Below are positions 37,881 to 50,100 of a stretch of 64,000 nt of DNA, piece by piece. The position numbers and the translations under genes were made by a program. The notes under the pieces are model-generated. The model saw nothing but the letters and a program-made list of their open reading frames with translations. It ran no database searches and was not told the DNA's origin. The first letter of the stretch is position 1. Each line of letters starts with the position of its first letter. This DNA is from Plasmodium brasilianum (taxonomy: Eukaryota > Apicomplexa > Aconoidasida > Haemosporida > Plasmodiidae): assembly GCF_023973825.1 (NCBI RefSeq), contig NC_090116.1:186001-250000 (forward strand), read 5' to 3'.

Positions 37881-40017
37881 AATGAACGTCGATAAACTAG
37901 AGTACAGAGGGTGAAGGGGAGAAAATTGTGATACATAAAAAAAAATTAAAAAATAAATAGAGAAAAATTATATTCAGTAACCTCAATTTTTTTTATAAAC
38001 AAAAATATTAAATTGCTAAATTCTTGCCTATGCACAAGAACACCTATATGTGTGTACATATATATATATAAACAACACTGGTAAAGATATTTAAACACCC
38101 TATTAAACAAACACTCAAGACCTTTTAAATATAGCTCACATGGAAAACACCATATGATAAACGTATACAATTTTTAGAATGCTCATAATTCTTTGTGTTC
38201 GTTTTAAAATTGTTCGCCATAATATACGTTTTATATATAAAGCGTATCAATTCTTTTCAACTCAATTTGCGTTTGCCGAATATTCATGTTTGTATTTATA
38301 CATATATATATATATATATATGCATGTACAAAATAGTTATGAGTAAGTTCCCACCAATCTCACGAATACAATTTAAAAGTAATAGTAATAATAAGTAAGG
38401 ACTATATAATACCCTTATTTGTACGCCTGCATGCACATACATATAATTACGCATTAATACGTATTTATATGTGCTATTCTTTTGGTAAGCGCTTTTTTCA
38501 TCCCATTATTCCCATGTGTTCTTTTCTATTTTAATTCATATTTGAAGATAGAAGTGCAATATTTAAATAGCTTTTTTAATGTCTATTTTACACTGAGAAT
38601 TCTACAAGGATTAGAAAATTATAAGTATCTTCGTATTTTTCTTAATTTTTTTTGTGTTTTTTTCCTAGTTATAAATAGATAAACGTCCACGTGCATTTAT
38701 ATATATTTGTATAACTTTGTTTAAAGCAAAATTACAGATATCAAAATGAAAAAAAAAAAAAAAATTAAAGAAACTAGTAGGTTACATATGACATAATAAG
38801 TATTTGAATTTTTCACTTTCTTTTTTTCCCATTTTTGAACTGCCATGAATTTTTTTCATATTTCATATGTTTTTATTTTCCTTCTATAATGAAAACTAAT
38901 TATATGATTCACGCGAATAAGACTTCGCAGATTAGTTAGATTAAATGAAAAACATTCAGGTAAAAAAAAAAAAAAAAAAAAAACCTTATCAAACAAATAT
39001 GTTATTGAGTACAAATTCTCATACTCGGAGAGAAAAAATTATTTTTTCTTCATTATAACTCATAGGTATAACTGCATGAAAAGCAAAAAAAAAAAAAATG
39101 AAGATAATAGTACATTTTTTTTGGCATTCTTCTAACAATAAAAGAATGTGATACTCATAGAGATTTTATACATACACATAGACGTTAGAAAAAAAAAAAA
39201 GAAAAAAAAAGATAAAATTATGAACATATTATAACATTTCATTATATATTAGAATTCTTTTTTTTTTTTTTACAACATAGTAAAATAGTAATATACACCT
39301 AAAGTAGTAGCAGTAAATAATAGTAAATTTGTCAAAACAAAACGTCTATTTGTTCTTTTTACTTTTATTTTTTTAAGACACGGAGAGTAAATAGAAGTCT
39401 AATAAATTTCTATCTTCTTTTTATGATATATTTTTACGCGTTAATCAGAAGATACTGTACATCGTACGAATTGTTTGGAATATATATATGTGTATTTTAT
39501 TTTATTTTTTTTTTTTTCTCAGTTCCATAATTTGAAAGTGTATACACATATATATATTATATCTATGCAGCGCCTTTTTGGGTGTTCATTTTATACATAG
39601 AAAGAAAATAAGTAAGAGAATGTAAATAATAATACACAGAATAGAGATCATACTATTTCAATATCTAACTATTTTTTAAGTGTAAAATAAAATGCATACC
39701 CTGTAAAGAACCCCACATGATAACACAGTCATATAAGTAGCAAACAAATTGTCTATTCTTATATACATTCATACATTTACTCATATGTAAGCATATTCAT
39801 GTATGTATGTACGTATATGTATTTATTCACTCACATATTGGATTCTTACGAAAACACAGTTAAACAACTTCCAGAATTGCTAAAATCTTTGAGGAAAGAC
39901 GAAACTTCCACCAAGTTTAAAAAAGGAAAATATCTTGAACAAAAAAAAAAAAACTTTAAAGGTTATATAAATGTAGAAACACCATTTTAAAGAATTTTGA
40001 GAACATTAATACAAAAA
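37881..40017. other. Intergenic region with unresolved coding-like fragments
   Basis: Two areas look partly coding. On the minus strand, 37946-38220 holds an open frame with stretches such as ELYLKGLECLFNRVFKYLYQ and QEFSNLIFLFIKKIEVTEYNFS, plus an ATG-led segment MANNFKTNTKNYEHSKNC at 38220 in another frame; I could not join them with matching splice phases. On the plus strand, 38482-38682 is open for 66 codons with no start context. At 39839-39987 a plus frame ending TSTKFKKGKYLEQ...INVETPF lies in frame with, but one stop codon before, the next gene. Confidence 0.35.
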
Positions 40018-43000
40018 ATGATAAAAATAAAATCATCCAAATGTATAACGAAAGCAAATAAATGTGGTAAAGGAAAAAAGAGGAGATTGGAAATAAACCA
40101 AATATGTAATGAGAGCGAAAAAAAAACTGAAGATATGGGGAAGAATAGGTCAACTAAGAATGGAGAGGAGAGAGAGAAAAAATCACCGAATGAAAGAAGT
40201 GCATATAGTGAAAGGGAAAATACTATTATAGAAAATTCTGAACTTGCAGGAAAATTGAAGGCTTCAAAAATTACCAAACACCATAAAAGAAATGAATCTG
40301 TACACTTTTCCAAAAAGAAAGAGAAAATTTCGTTACATCAAAAATTCAGGCATGAAGATAAAAAAAATGTCAACAAAAAAAAAGGAAATCAAATAAGTAA
40401 CGCCTTCCGGAAAATTGGAAAATCCTTAGAACAGACACAAGGAAGAACTATAAGAAGTAAAAAGAACTCCACTTATGAAAGAAAAAACAAAAACGAAAAT
40501 AAAATTATAGTTAATAATGAAAGAGAAGAAAATGTAATGAATGTAACTAACAACGATGACATGAAGAACAGTGGTAACAGCGAAATGAGTGACATCAACG
40601 GCAGCGAAATAAATGATAGCAACAGCAACGAAATAAATGACATTAACAGTAGCGAAATAAATGACATTAACAGTAGCGAAATAAATGACATTAACAGCAG
40701 CGAAATAAATGACATTAACAGTAGCGAAATAAATGACATTAACAGCAGCGAAATAAATGACATTAACAGTAGCGAAATAAATGACATTAACAGTAGCGAA
40801 ATAAATGACATTAACAGTAGCGAAATAAATGACATTAACAGTAGCGAAATAAATGACATTAACAGCAGCGAAATAAATGACAGCAACAGTGAAATCTGTA
40901 AAAATTGTGAACCTACCGAGTTGGAAAACACTTATGAAAGCGACAGTGAGCTGCTCGAGCAAAGCAGTACTTGTAATAGTAGTTTAACAGTTGTAAGTGT
41001 AAACACTGAAGAAGATAACAACATCAATAGTACATTCATTGGAATGTTAGAACGAGTTCATTATGGGGAAATTTTGTGTTTAAGTGAAAATAACAATTTG
41101 ATGAGTAATCCTAACATAATGGAAACGTTCGAGATACATAAAGTTTTTGATGATAATAATGATAATGATGGGGATAAATTAAATTGCATGCACCTGAACA
41201 GCAAATTGGAGGAGTCAAATATTGATGATAATAAATCTGGAGAAGATTGCTTAATAAATAATGAACAAAATATATATGAGAATTCAAATAAATCCAAACA
41301 GGATAAGGAACACAGTAAAGAATATGAAGTAAAAAAAAGGATCATACAAAATGAAATATCAAGAAAAATATTATTGTTTCTTCCCTTCTATAAAAAACGT
41401 ATATTTATAGATGCAATTACAGAGTATTTTGAAAAGGAAGGATCAAAAAATAGAGAATGTAGAGATGATTTGAAGACACAATGTTATGACATTATTAAGG
41501 AAATACATAGTTCTAAAACATCCGATGGTACACCTTTTAACAACAATAATAGAAATAACGAACTATTAAATAAATATTTTTGTGAAAAATTAAATAATAA
41601 TAAATATGATATAAAATTAGAAATGGATTACTACGAATTTGAATTTTTCTGTATTTTTTTTTTAACTTATTTTCGGTTTTTATTATATTTATCAGGATTT
41701 ATAAATTCTTCTTTCCTTTACCATTCTAATGAAATACATTTTAATTTATTCGTTCTGAACAGATATCATTACTTTGTTGACCATTTTTACTTAAACGATG
41801 ATACCTCTCCATTTACCCATGAAGAAGCAAAAGATATTATATGTACATACAAAAAGTGTATCATATGTGTCTTAGATTATCTGGACGCTTTTTACCCTTT
41901 CTTACTGCTTATATACAACGTTATTACTTATGTTCATAGAAGATCAAAAAGGATTACCCAATATTTAGAGAGAAATGAAATTCTCACTGTAAAAAACAAT
42001 AATCCTGATAAGAGATGCTCAGATGGGAATTTTTATCAACCGAACAGCTGTATACAGAACACGCCACATAGGGACAAATATCCCATCCATATGACTACAC
42101 AAATTATTAACAAATTCGATATAATCAAAAAAATAAATAAAATTAAAAGGAAGTTCTTTAAACGTAACTACAACAAATTCATGTTAATGATTACGGAAAA
42201 GCTAAGTAACTATTGGGTTAATAACTACGCGTATGATGAACTGAACGATGTACAAATAACAGTCCTAGATTATTATATAGAAAAAATGATTCTAAACATA
42301 AAAAATAATATGTTTATAAAGTATATCATTTGCTCAATTGTTCTAAAATTAAATTCAATTTTGTCAAAATTAGAAAAAAAATCCTATTCAAAGGAAGAAG
42401 AACAAATTTGTACAATAAACATTTTAACTATTTCAACACTATTAAAATATGAATCTTTAAAAAAAATGAAAAAAAAAGATAAATGGTTACTCTTACTTAA
42501 ACACAATTATTTTTACATTGAAAAAAGCTACTACTTCTTTAAAGAATTGCACGAAAAGAAAATTATTTATTATCAAATACAAAATTTATTTAGGTCCATT
42601 CTAAAATTTAAAATAAATATAGTTCATAACCCATTTATTCAGTATTTCTATATTACAGATTTTAAGAATAAAAACATGGATATGATTTATGATTACATCT
42701 ATCGCATAAATAGTAATCATCAAAAGGATACTATAATAACCTTGTTTATTTATAAAAGATTAATTTACAAACTTCATTTTAATGTCACATACTATGGGTT
42801 ACTGTATTCGATTTACAACTCTTTAAAATTCCTGTTTTTAGAAAAATCGTATATTTATTTAATAAAGAACAATAATATAATGAAAAACAAATTTATGTAT
42901 TTATTTAATACTACTATTAAATCTTTAAATTTTGAAATATATAAAAACGTCGTTATTCCAACAAAAAACATAGTTAAAAACTATTTTTTCAATTTAGAAA

Positions 43001-43224
43001 ATACAGTTATAAAAAATATATTATTACATTCAACAAAAAAATTGACACAAATGAGATTTAGAGGGCATACATGTACATATGTGGATTTTTCTTGTCATTA
43101 TGAAAAACAACTTAGTGAAGAGTTATTCAGATTTCTGCAAAATGATAGGACACACAAAGTAGATAAGTATTATTTGGTAAAAGAAATGGAACAAATTATA
43201 AAACAAATAAAAAACAAATTGTGA
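40018..43224 (+). CDS. Conserved-looking large protein of unknown function with EINDINSS repeats
   Basis: 1068 aa from the first ATG (40018). The N-terminal third is Lys/Glu/Asn-rich and contains about ten copies of an 8-aa unit EINDINSS (40620-40880). From about residue 440 (KKRIIQNEISRKILLFLPFYKKRIF) to the end it becomes a compact, hydrophobic, Tyr/Phe-rich helical region (for example YYEFEFFCIFFLTYFRFLLYL, ICVLDYLDAFYPFLLLIYNVITYV) that looks like a folded all-helical domain rather than clear membrane spans. I do not recognise the family. A 49-codon coding-like stretch directly upstream (39839-39987) is in the same frame but is cut off by TAA at 39988-39990, so the true N-terminus is uncertain. 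Confidence 0.85.
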   Translation: MIKIKSSKCITKANKCGKGKKRRLEINQICNESEKKTEDMGKNRSTKNGEEREKKSPNERSAYSERENTIIENSELAGKLKASKITKHHKRNESVHFSKKKEKISLHQKFRHEDKKNVNKKKGNQISNAFRKIGKSLEQTQGRTIRSKKNSTYERKNKNENKIIVNNEREENVMNVTNNDDMKNSGNSEMSDINGSEINDSNSNEINDINSSEINDINSSEINDINSSEINDINSSEINDINSSEINDINSSEINDINSSEINDINSSEINDINSSEINDINSSEINDSNSEICKNCEPTELENTYESDSELLEQSSTCNSSLTVVSVNTEEDNNINSTFIGMLERVHYGEILCLSENNNLMSNPNIMETFEIHKVFDDNNDNDGDKLNCMHLNSKLEESNIDDNKSGEDCLINNEQNIYENSNKSKQDKEHSKEYEVKKRIIQNEISRKILLFLPFYKKRIFIDAITEYFEKEGSKNRECRDDLKTQCYDIIKEIHSSKTSDGTPFNNNNRNNELLNKYFCEKLNNNKYDIKLEMDYYEFEFFCIFFLTYFRFLLYLSGFINSSFLYHSNEIHFNLFVLNRYHYFVDHFYLNDDTSPFTHEEAKDIICTYKKCIICVLDYLDAFYPFLLLIYNVITYVHRRSKRITQYLERNEILTVKNNNPDKRCSDGNFYQPNSCIQNTPHRDKYPIHMTTQIINKFDIIKKINKIKRKFFKRNYNKFMLMITEKLSNYWVNNYAYDELNDVQITVLDYYIEKMILNIKNNMFIKYIICSIVLKLNSILSKLEKKSYSKEEEQICTINILTISTLLKYESLKKMKKKDKWLLLLKHNYFYIEKSYYFFKELHEKKIIYYQIQNLFRSILKFKINIVHNPFIQYFYITDFKNKNMDMIYDYIYRINSNHQKDTIITLFIYKRLIYKLHFNVTYYGLLYSIYNSLKFLFLEKSYIYLIKNNNIMKNKFMYLFNTTIKSLNFEIYKNVVIPTKNIVKNYFFNLENTVIKNILLHSTKKLTQMRFRGHTCTYVDFSCHYEKQLSEELFRFLQNDRTHKVDKYYLVKEMEQIIKQIKNKL
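40600..40890 (+). repeat. 24-bp coding minisatellite (EINDINSS)
   Basis: About ten near-identical 24-bp units (GAAATAAATGACATTAACAG plus Y-AGC) encode EINDINSS, with degenerate edge copies (EINDSNSN, EINDSNSE). The only common variation is a silent AGT/AGC change in Ser. The repeat lies inside the unknown 1068-aa protein and keeps frame. Confidence 0.95.
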
Positions 43225-43808
43225 TAAAAAAACATATCTGTATGAGTTATCACACATCATTAAAGTTATTGCAACTATGTCTTATTTCACAATACCAATT
43301 TTGCTTTTACTAATTTACACAAAAGAGAAAAATTATTTATAAAATGTTTAACAAAAAAAAAAAAAAAAAAAAAACATTTTAAAAATCCCTGCTTCTATTT
43401 TTTGCTCACCTTGTATATCCATATCACCCAACAGTTGCTCACATATACATGTGTATTAATATATTATATATATACATGTATATTGTGCAAGCAAAAAAAT
43501 TTCTGCCAAATTTCACATTTCTACACATGAATGGCTCTCTATATGTGGTCAAAATATTCGAGATACCTTTTTTATTTTGAAAAATGGTTTACAAAAGGAT
43601 TTAAAAAAAAAAAAAAATACACATTCCTTTATCTTTATACTATTTTATTTTTTAAATTACTGTGAAAAAAATATCCACTTGTTGCATATATTACTTCGTA
43701 TAATCAATATATACATAATTAACACATATGTTCATGTGCATTCAAGCAGTAGATCAGTTCATACACAAGTATTTATCTATATCTATATATCTATATATCT
43801 ATCTATCC

Positions 43809-43839
<31 letters not shown>

Positions 43840-43859
43840 ATAATATATGTTTAAAACAA
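43225..43859. other. Intergenic region
   Basis: Contains an A run (43354-43374) and (TA)n / TATC tracts (43776-43850). A short open frame at 43528-43581 (MNGSLYVVKIFEIPFLF) might be a 5' exon of the following small gene, but I could not place a donor for it. Confidence 0.4.
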
Positions 43860-44070
43860 ATGAACATAATTTATGGTAAGATTTCTAAATTGATAATCTC
43901 TTTCCCTATGTTTTCTTTGAACTCTCTTCATCATAAAAATTTTAAAAAAGGAAGCAAAAGTTGCAATGATGGATGTGAAGGCACAAAGGTATATGTGCAT
44001 CTACATGTATATACGTATAAATATATATGTATGTATACATTTGTATGGATACATATGTGTATGTGCACAA

Positions 44071-44112
<42 letters not shown>

Positions 44113-44188
44113 GTACGCATAGGATGACCGAAACGCATCTTCAATAAGAAAAATTCACTTATTAGCCGATTCAGTCACTCAATATTGA
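43860..44188 (+). CDS. Candidate small two-exon gene (64 aa), function unknown
   Basis: Exon 1 is 43860-43988 (MNIIYGKISKLIISF ... KKGSKSCNDGCEGTK) with a GTATATG donor; exon 2 is 44123-44188 after ACGCATAG (DDRNASSIRKIHLLADSVTQY, stop TGA). Both borders are phase 0 and the intron (134 nt) is an almost pure TATG/TA tract, as expected of a Plasmodium intron. Both exons are visibly richer in G+C and in charged and Ser/Cys codons than the surroundings. A further 5' exon is possible, since the frame is open upstream of the ATG. I do not recognise the product. Confidence 0.42.
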
Positions 44189-44258
44189 CAAACAAAATAA
44201 TTGCTCATCGGTTAATTTTGTACTTAAAAATTACGAAAAAAAAAAATAATATAAATAT

Positions 44259-44466
44259 AACATAACATAAAAATAACATAACATAAAAATAACATAAAAT
44301 AAAAATAACATAAAATAAAAATAACATAAAATAAAAATAATGTGACGTAAAAATAATGCGACGTAAAAATAATGCGACGTAAAAATAATGCGACGTAAAA
44401 ATAATGCGACGTAAAAATAATGCGACGTAAAAATAATGCGACGTAAAAATAATGCGACGTAAAAAT
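44259..44466. repeat. 16-bp minisatellite of 13 units with graded unit sequence
   Basis: Thirteen 16-bp units in perfect phase. In order: two of AACATAACATAAAAAT, three of AACATAAAATAAAAAT, one of AATGTGACGTAAAAAT and seven of AATGCGACGTAAAAAT. The last seven bases stay constant while the first nine change in steps. It lies between the 3' ends of two convergent genes, 87 bp past the stop of the minus-strand gene. The unit is not a multiple of three, so it opens long meaningless frames (about 100 codons) on the minus strand. Confidence 0.95.
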
Positions 44467-44552
44467 GAAGAACGTATAAATATAAACAGAAAAAAACTAA
44501 AAACAACAAAGATATTTGCACTGCATAATTTTCTCAATCTCCCCATTTCTGC

Positions 44553-46392
44553 TTATTTCATTTTTTTTCCTTTTGATATTTCAGTTTTATTAATAATTCT
44601 TTTACTTCTTTTAACGGGTTGAATCTTTTTACAATTACAGTTTCTTAAACATCTTTTCGTATGATTGGCATTTTTCAATTCATATTCATCGTTAATAAAT
44701 TTTCTCTTTCTATGTTTCTGAAAATTCTCATTATCATTATTTATAGTATCTTCGTTCACTGGGCTAGTTTTCAGGTTACTTTTAAATTCATTTATTATAT
44801 TATACATTCGATCAAATTTTTCTATTAATTTGAAATATGCATTTTTATCACTCTTTTTTATTTTATTTAAAAATATGTCATTACCATTTTCAACAAAATC
44901 TGTATATATATTATTATTTGGAATAAAAGTATTGTTCTTAAGGAATTTGTATATGTTATCTATCGCGTTAGCATTCTTGTTTGCATGTTCATCATCATTG
45001 TCATAGGTATTGTCATTCGAACTGTCATTATCATTGTCATCATGATCTTCCTCTTTTTCTTCCCCTTCTTCCTTTTGTCTGTAGCAACAATCATAGGTAC
45101 CAATTTCTTTGTTTAGCATTTCCTTCATATCATTTAGGAACACGTTCCCCTTTTTTTCAACACCATTACTATAAGAGTTTATTGAAATATCGACACCCGT
45201 CGAATACGCAATAGCAATACCATCCTCATCATTATGATGATTCACCCTACTACTGATAGTTGTTTCTGAAACACCCCCCACACAGTCGGTAGCAGCCGTC
45301 GCAGTGGTTAAAGCAGTGGAAACAGTAGCTGCTGTAACAACTGTAGCAGTCGTGGCTACAGAAGTAGTAGTGGTATCAGTGTTATTACTTGTCATGTTAT
45401 TACTATTACTATTACTATTACTATTACTAAGATTACTACTTTTTATTTTACAAAAAGTGTTGGTTGTATCACTTTCCTTTCCTTTAATCATGTTCATGTT
45501 TTCATTATTTCCCTTAACATACATTTCTCCTTTTTTTGGTTTACACCAATTATCAGGTTCAGTACTATTATTAATTTTGGAACAACTGTCTTGTTCAATG
45601 TCATAATTGTAAGCTGCATTGAAATTTTTATTACCATGGTCATTATTCATGATATCATCATAATTAGAAAAATCTTCTCCCTTATTAAAATTGCTAAATC
45701 TTCCTTCAACTTTATTTTTTAACATTTCGAAAATTATTCTTTCATTTCTTTCCTTTACATGTTCATCATTTTTTAAATCAGTAATAACATTACAGTACTT
45801 TATTTCATAAGACTCACTAATATTTAATAATAAATTAAATACATTTTCTTTTAATAACTTTTTCTTTTGAAGAAAATTATGAATTATATAGTCAACATTA
45901 GAATTTTGTATATTCATTTCATTATTATTAATTTTTGTAAATATATGATTAAAAAAGTTAACAGTTAAATTATCATATACATTGATAAAATTTAATACAT
46001 TACTTTCTAGGTTCGAGTTATTTTTTAAATATTCTTGATTGTTATTTATGTCTAATTTCATACCATTAAGTAAGTTATATTCATTCATTAGAATTGGAAT
46101 CTTATTTAAGTTTATGTATCCGTTATAATAATCGTTTTCTGTTAAATTTTTTTCATTCTGCTCTGCAAACTTTTGTAAGATACACTCATACTTAAATAAT
46201 ACGTTAATACTATTACTATATATTATGTTGAAGTAATGATTTATAAATTTTATGTACGAACTCTTATTGCAACACACCCGCATGAAGTAATTCAAATTAT
46301 TAATTAATCTGCTCTTCTTAATGTTCAAATAATCATTTTGACTGAGTTCTCGTTTTCCTGCACGATGGGGGGAATAAGGAAGGATGGCAAGA

Positions 46393-46429
<37 letters not shown>

Positions 46430-47135
46430 TAAAATGTTAATATTCAAAATATATGAACAATAATGCAGCACGGTTGTAAACAATATCAGTGTAGCGTCGC
46501 AGACAAATATAGCTGTGTAGAACGAGTCTTAAATAATAACAGCGCAGTACGGTCTTATATAATAACATTGCAGCGTGGTAGTAAAGAATAATAGTACAGC
46601 ACGATTGTTACGTATAACACTGTAGCATAAGAATAACAGTACGAAACAACGACAGAAACATATGCACCGTTTCATATTATGAGAAGCTACATTTTTTAAT
46701 ACCTTTTGGAGGGGCGTTATTATTTTTATTGTATGAATTATTTTTATTATAGCACGAGTTTTCATTTAAATAGCTGATGTTGTCTAAAAGGTTAAGCAAC
46801 TCCTTCCTATGCTTACTACCGCTGCTGCTATCATTGTTGCTGTCTTCAATGCCATTACTTCCCTCATTGTTATAATTATTACTACTGCTACTGCTGCTGC
46901 TACCACTGTTATTTCTCTTACTACTATTTTTATTTTCTACATCATTACTTGCATGTGCCTTAAAATTGTCAATATCATTTAATTCGCTATTATTGTAACT
47001 ATTTAGTAAATCACATTTTAACTTTGTTATATAATCAACATTACGTGAGTCCCCTGTGTTAAAATCATAACAAAACGAACCCTTTAATTTTATTTCATTA
47101 AAGTAATTCTTTAGCTCTTCCTTATGCGCATACAT
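44553..47135 (-). CDS. Two-exon 745-aa protein of unknown function with basic C-terminus
   Basis: Exon 1 is 46703-47135 and exon 2 is 44553-46357; donor GTATTA, acceptor GTGCAG, phase 1 on both sides (the split codon reads Gly). The N-terminus MYAHKEELKNYFNEIKLKGSF is charged, followed by Ser/Asn runs. Exon 2 opens with KRELSQNDYLNIKKSR and a helical region to about residue 350, then a Thr/Ala/Val-rich low-complexity stretch (TTTTSVATTATVVTAATV) and an acidic Asp/Asn patch. The last about 60 residues are strongly basic with two cysteines (RKRKF, KRCLRNCNCKK, KRSKRIINK), suggesting a nuclear protein; that is inference. No known domain recognised. The intron (46358-46702) carries an A run and degenerate repeats described separately. 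Confidence 0.85.
46358..46702 (-). repeat. Intron filled by a degenerate ~27-bp repeat and a 33-base A run
   Basis: Within the intron of the 745-aa gene, about 46456-46645 consists of six to eight loosely conserved units of the form AATAAYAGYRCAGYACGGTNNTA (for example around 46465, 46530, 46556, 46585). The units are far more G+C rich than other introns in the window. An A run of about 33 bases (46395-46427) lies next to the acceptor side. Confidence 0.7.
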
Positions 47136-50100
47136 TATACTTTTTTTTTTTTTTTTTTAAAAAAAAAGGAAACAAAATATGGTAGAAATGTAAAGATAAA
47201 CGTAAAAACATAAAACAATGTATAATGCGATAAGGAAAATGTCTTTTTTATCACAAAACAGATTAAATAAAAATAAAAAAAGGAAAAAACAAAATAGGAA
47301 GAAATAACATCAACAGGATTTGAAAGAAATAATGGGGGAGAAAAAAAAAAAAAATACAAAAATTCTGGAAAATATTGCAAAAAACAAAATAGGGGGGGAG
47401 AGTAAAAAAGATATGCAAAAAATAATAAAAAAAAAAAAAAAAAAAAAAAAAAAACTTTAAGAAAATAACAAAATTATATTGTTCTAAACATAATCAAATA
47501 TAAATGTAAAAAGAAAATGAAGCTAGCGATAATAAAAATGTACTTTTTTTATTTTCACAACATCACAAAAAATCTCTTCAAGTTATATAAAAAAAAAAAA
47601 GGAAAGAAGGAAAGAAAAAGAAAAACAGAAAAGAACATAGGTATGCATATTTACTCAATCTTTTTTAAAATTAAGATAAATTAATTATTGACAATATGTA
47701 CGTGCCTTGACAATAAACATATGTCTTTTACAAAAAAGACATGATCTATGATTATTATTTAACTTCAGAATTACAACTTGCTCATCTTCCTCTTAATGAT
47801 AATTAAAGGAATGAACAAGGGATATTGTGTAATCGTTTAAAGGTGTAATCTTATGAAAGTGCAATCGTGTAAGCAAATAACCACAGAAATTTGCATATAT
47901 ACAGTCATCCATATTACCATTTAAATATGCACATATATACATATATATATGCAATAGAAATATTGGAACGATACAATAACTATTTACATGCGGCATATTT
48001 CGCCTAGCACGTATCTATACTAGTAAAAAATAAATTATTGCATTATTGTATAATAAAAAACCCAGCTTTCTCATCTATATAATTTAATACTATATTTGAA
48101 AAATAAATACACGAAATATATTCATGTAGATACTCATATACACATATATATATATACGTCCGTAAAAATTTAGCAGCACACAACGACAAAAAAAAAAAAT
48201 TAGCATTAAGTAGAAATGAAGCAAAAATAAATTACATAATGATACAATTATTATATACTATTTGATGAATGCTGAATGTATTTAAAAAATGGGGAATAAT
48301 CCAAATAAATCAAATGGAAAAAAAAAAAAAAAATCAGGCAAATGATCAAGCATAATTTTGCTAAAATATTTGGCAATAAATTACTGTCTAATGAATTGTT
48401 GTTAAATAGCTTAATTGTGCTTTTTCTTTATAAATTTATGTTACGTAAACAAAAAAAAGGAAAAAATGGAAAAAGAGAAAAACTGAAAATAAAATATGTT
48501 ATATGTACTTACTACTAAAAATTTTATGCATTTCCGTATAACATTTGAATGTGGGGTTATGATAAAGAAAAAAAAAAAAAAAAAAAAAACAGAAAAGAAA
48601 AGAAAAAATACAACGATTATAATGATTGCATTGTAACATTATTTATTCACATATATACATATACGCACGCATGTAATAATAATGTTACATTCATTTTTAT
48701 GTATTACTTACAATTTTACATTTTCTGTTATTTTTAATTTTTTTTTTTTTTTTTTTATCATAACGTAAGGATGATAATACGTTCACTTGATCATAAAAAT
48801 CCGTTTATATATATATCTTCAATGCAATTATAGGTTTACTTTAAACATAGGCAATTTAAGAATAATAAAAAAAAATGCTTAAAACTATTTTATACATATA
48901 CACATATGCCCTTATGCCCATATACACATGTATGTTGGCTTATCAAGAAATATGTATGTTAAAAATTGTACTAAAAAATACATAAAAATAACGTAAGGTC
49001 ATAATTGTTCTATGAAATATATTTTTTACCTTATTTTAAACAAAAATAGGGTTTTAAATTTTTACAAATTCTAATATCTATGTAGCCATATATATGTATA
49101 TATATAAAAAAAAAAAAAAAAAAAAAAGCAGATAAATTCACTTCTACATAATTGTTACATATATATTTAAATATCATATATAGAAGCCCGACTTCCTTAG
49201 CTGGTTGATCAAAAAAAAAAAAAAAAAAAAAAGAAGAAATGAAGGCATTACTCCTTCGATATTTACATGTTAATAAAAAGGTGAATATTTAATACATATA
49301 TATATATATATATATTTACATGCAAACACAAATATATGTGCTGTATTTATGTATATACATATATATATGTATATATATGCTTATATATATGAGCATTCAT
49401 AATAAGCAGAATTTATACAAAAAATGTTTCATTATAAAGCACTTCTTATGGTAATTTTATAAATTTAATCAAACGTAACACCCTCTTAATGTTTATTTTG
49501 CCATTTCAAAAAAGTTTAAAATAAGTGTAATTCACTTACACAAAAGGGGGAATGGAAAAAATACACAATTATATCTATTCTAAAGTATAACTATATTCAT
49601 AAATAACCTTGTCATTGGATATGTATAGCTTATAATTATTTTTTTCAAAATTTATAAGGCAGTAATGGTGGCAAATGCACGCATATCCATATATATATAT
49701 GAACAATAAATACACGTAACAATGTGTATATATATATGTACGCATTCAAATATACATGTATAGCCCATAAGCTATGTTAAACCTCTTTTACGGAAATAAA
49801 ATGTAAAAAATTAAAAAAAATTTTATCTATAAAAACCCACAAAAAGGATTAGACACAACAATTACAGTAATTTAATGTTCATTCGGTAAAAAAAAATATA
49901 CATATAGATAAATGTATAACTGTTCACATATATATTTATATGAATACTTATTTACGTTTCTTGTAGTACTTTTTTTTAAAATAATCTTGAAAGTATGTAA
50001 AAAAAAAGAATAAAATAAGGAAAAAAAATTTTTTAGTATGCATTATATATTCTGTTTTTCATTTTAACATATAATTTGTTTTTTCTAAAAAAAAGAATAT

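Noticed and set aside
40426..40962. Minus-strand ORFs of 150-178 codons opposite the EINDINSS repeat
   Set aside because: Antisense of a 24-bp coding repeat; hydrophobic low-complexity only.
44205..44546. Two overlapping minus-strand ORFs of about 100 codons (RRIIFTSHYFYVALFL repeats)
   Set aside because: Produced by the 16-bp non-coding minisatellite, which is open in every minus frame; no independent coding signal.
49239..49606. Two-exon reading MKALLLRYLHVNKK plus GEWKKYTIISILKYNYIHK
   Set aside because: Phases match, but 33 residues and weak borders are within what chance gives in A+T-rich DNA.
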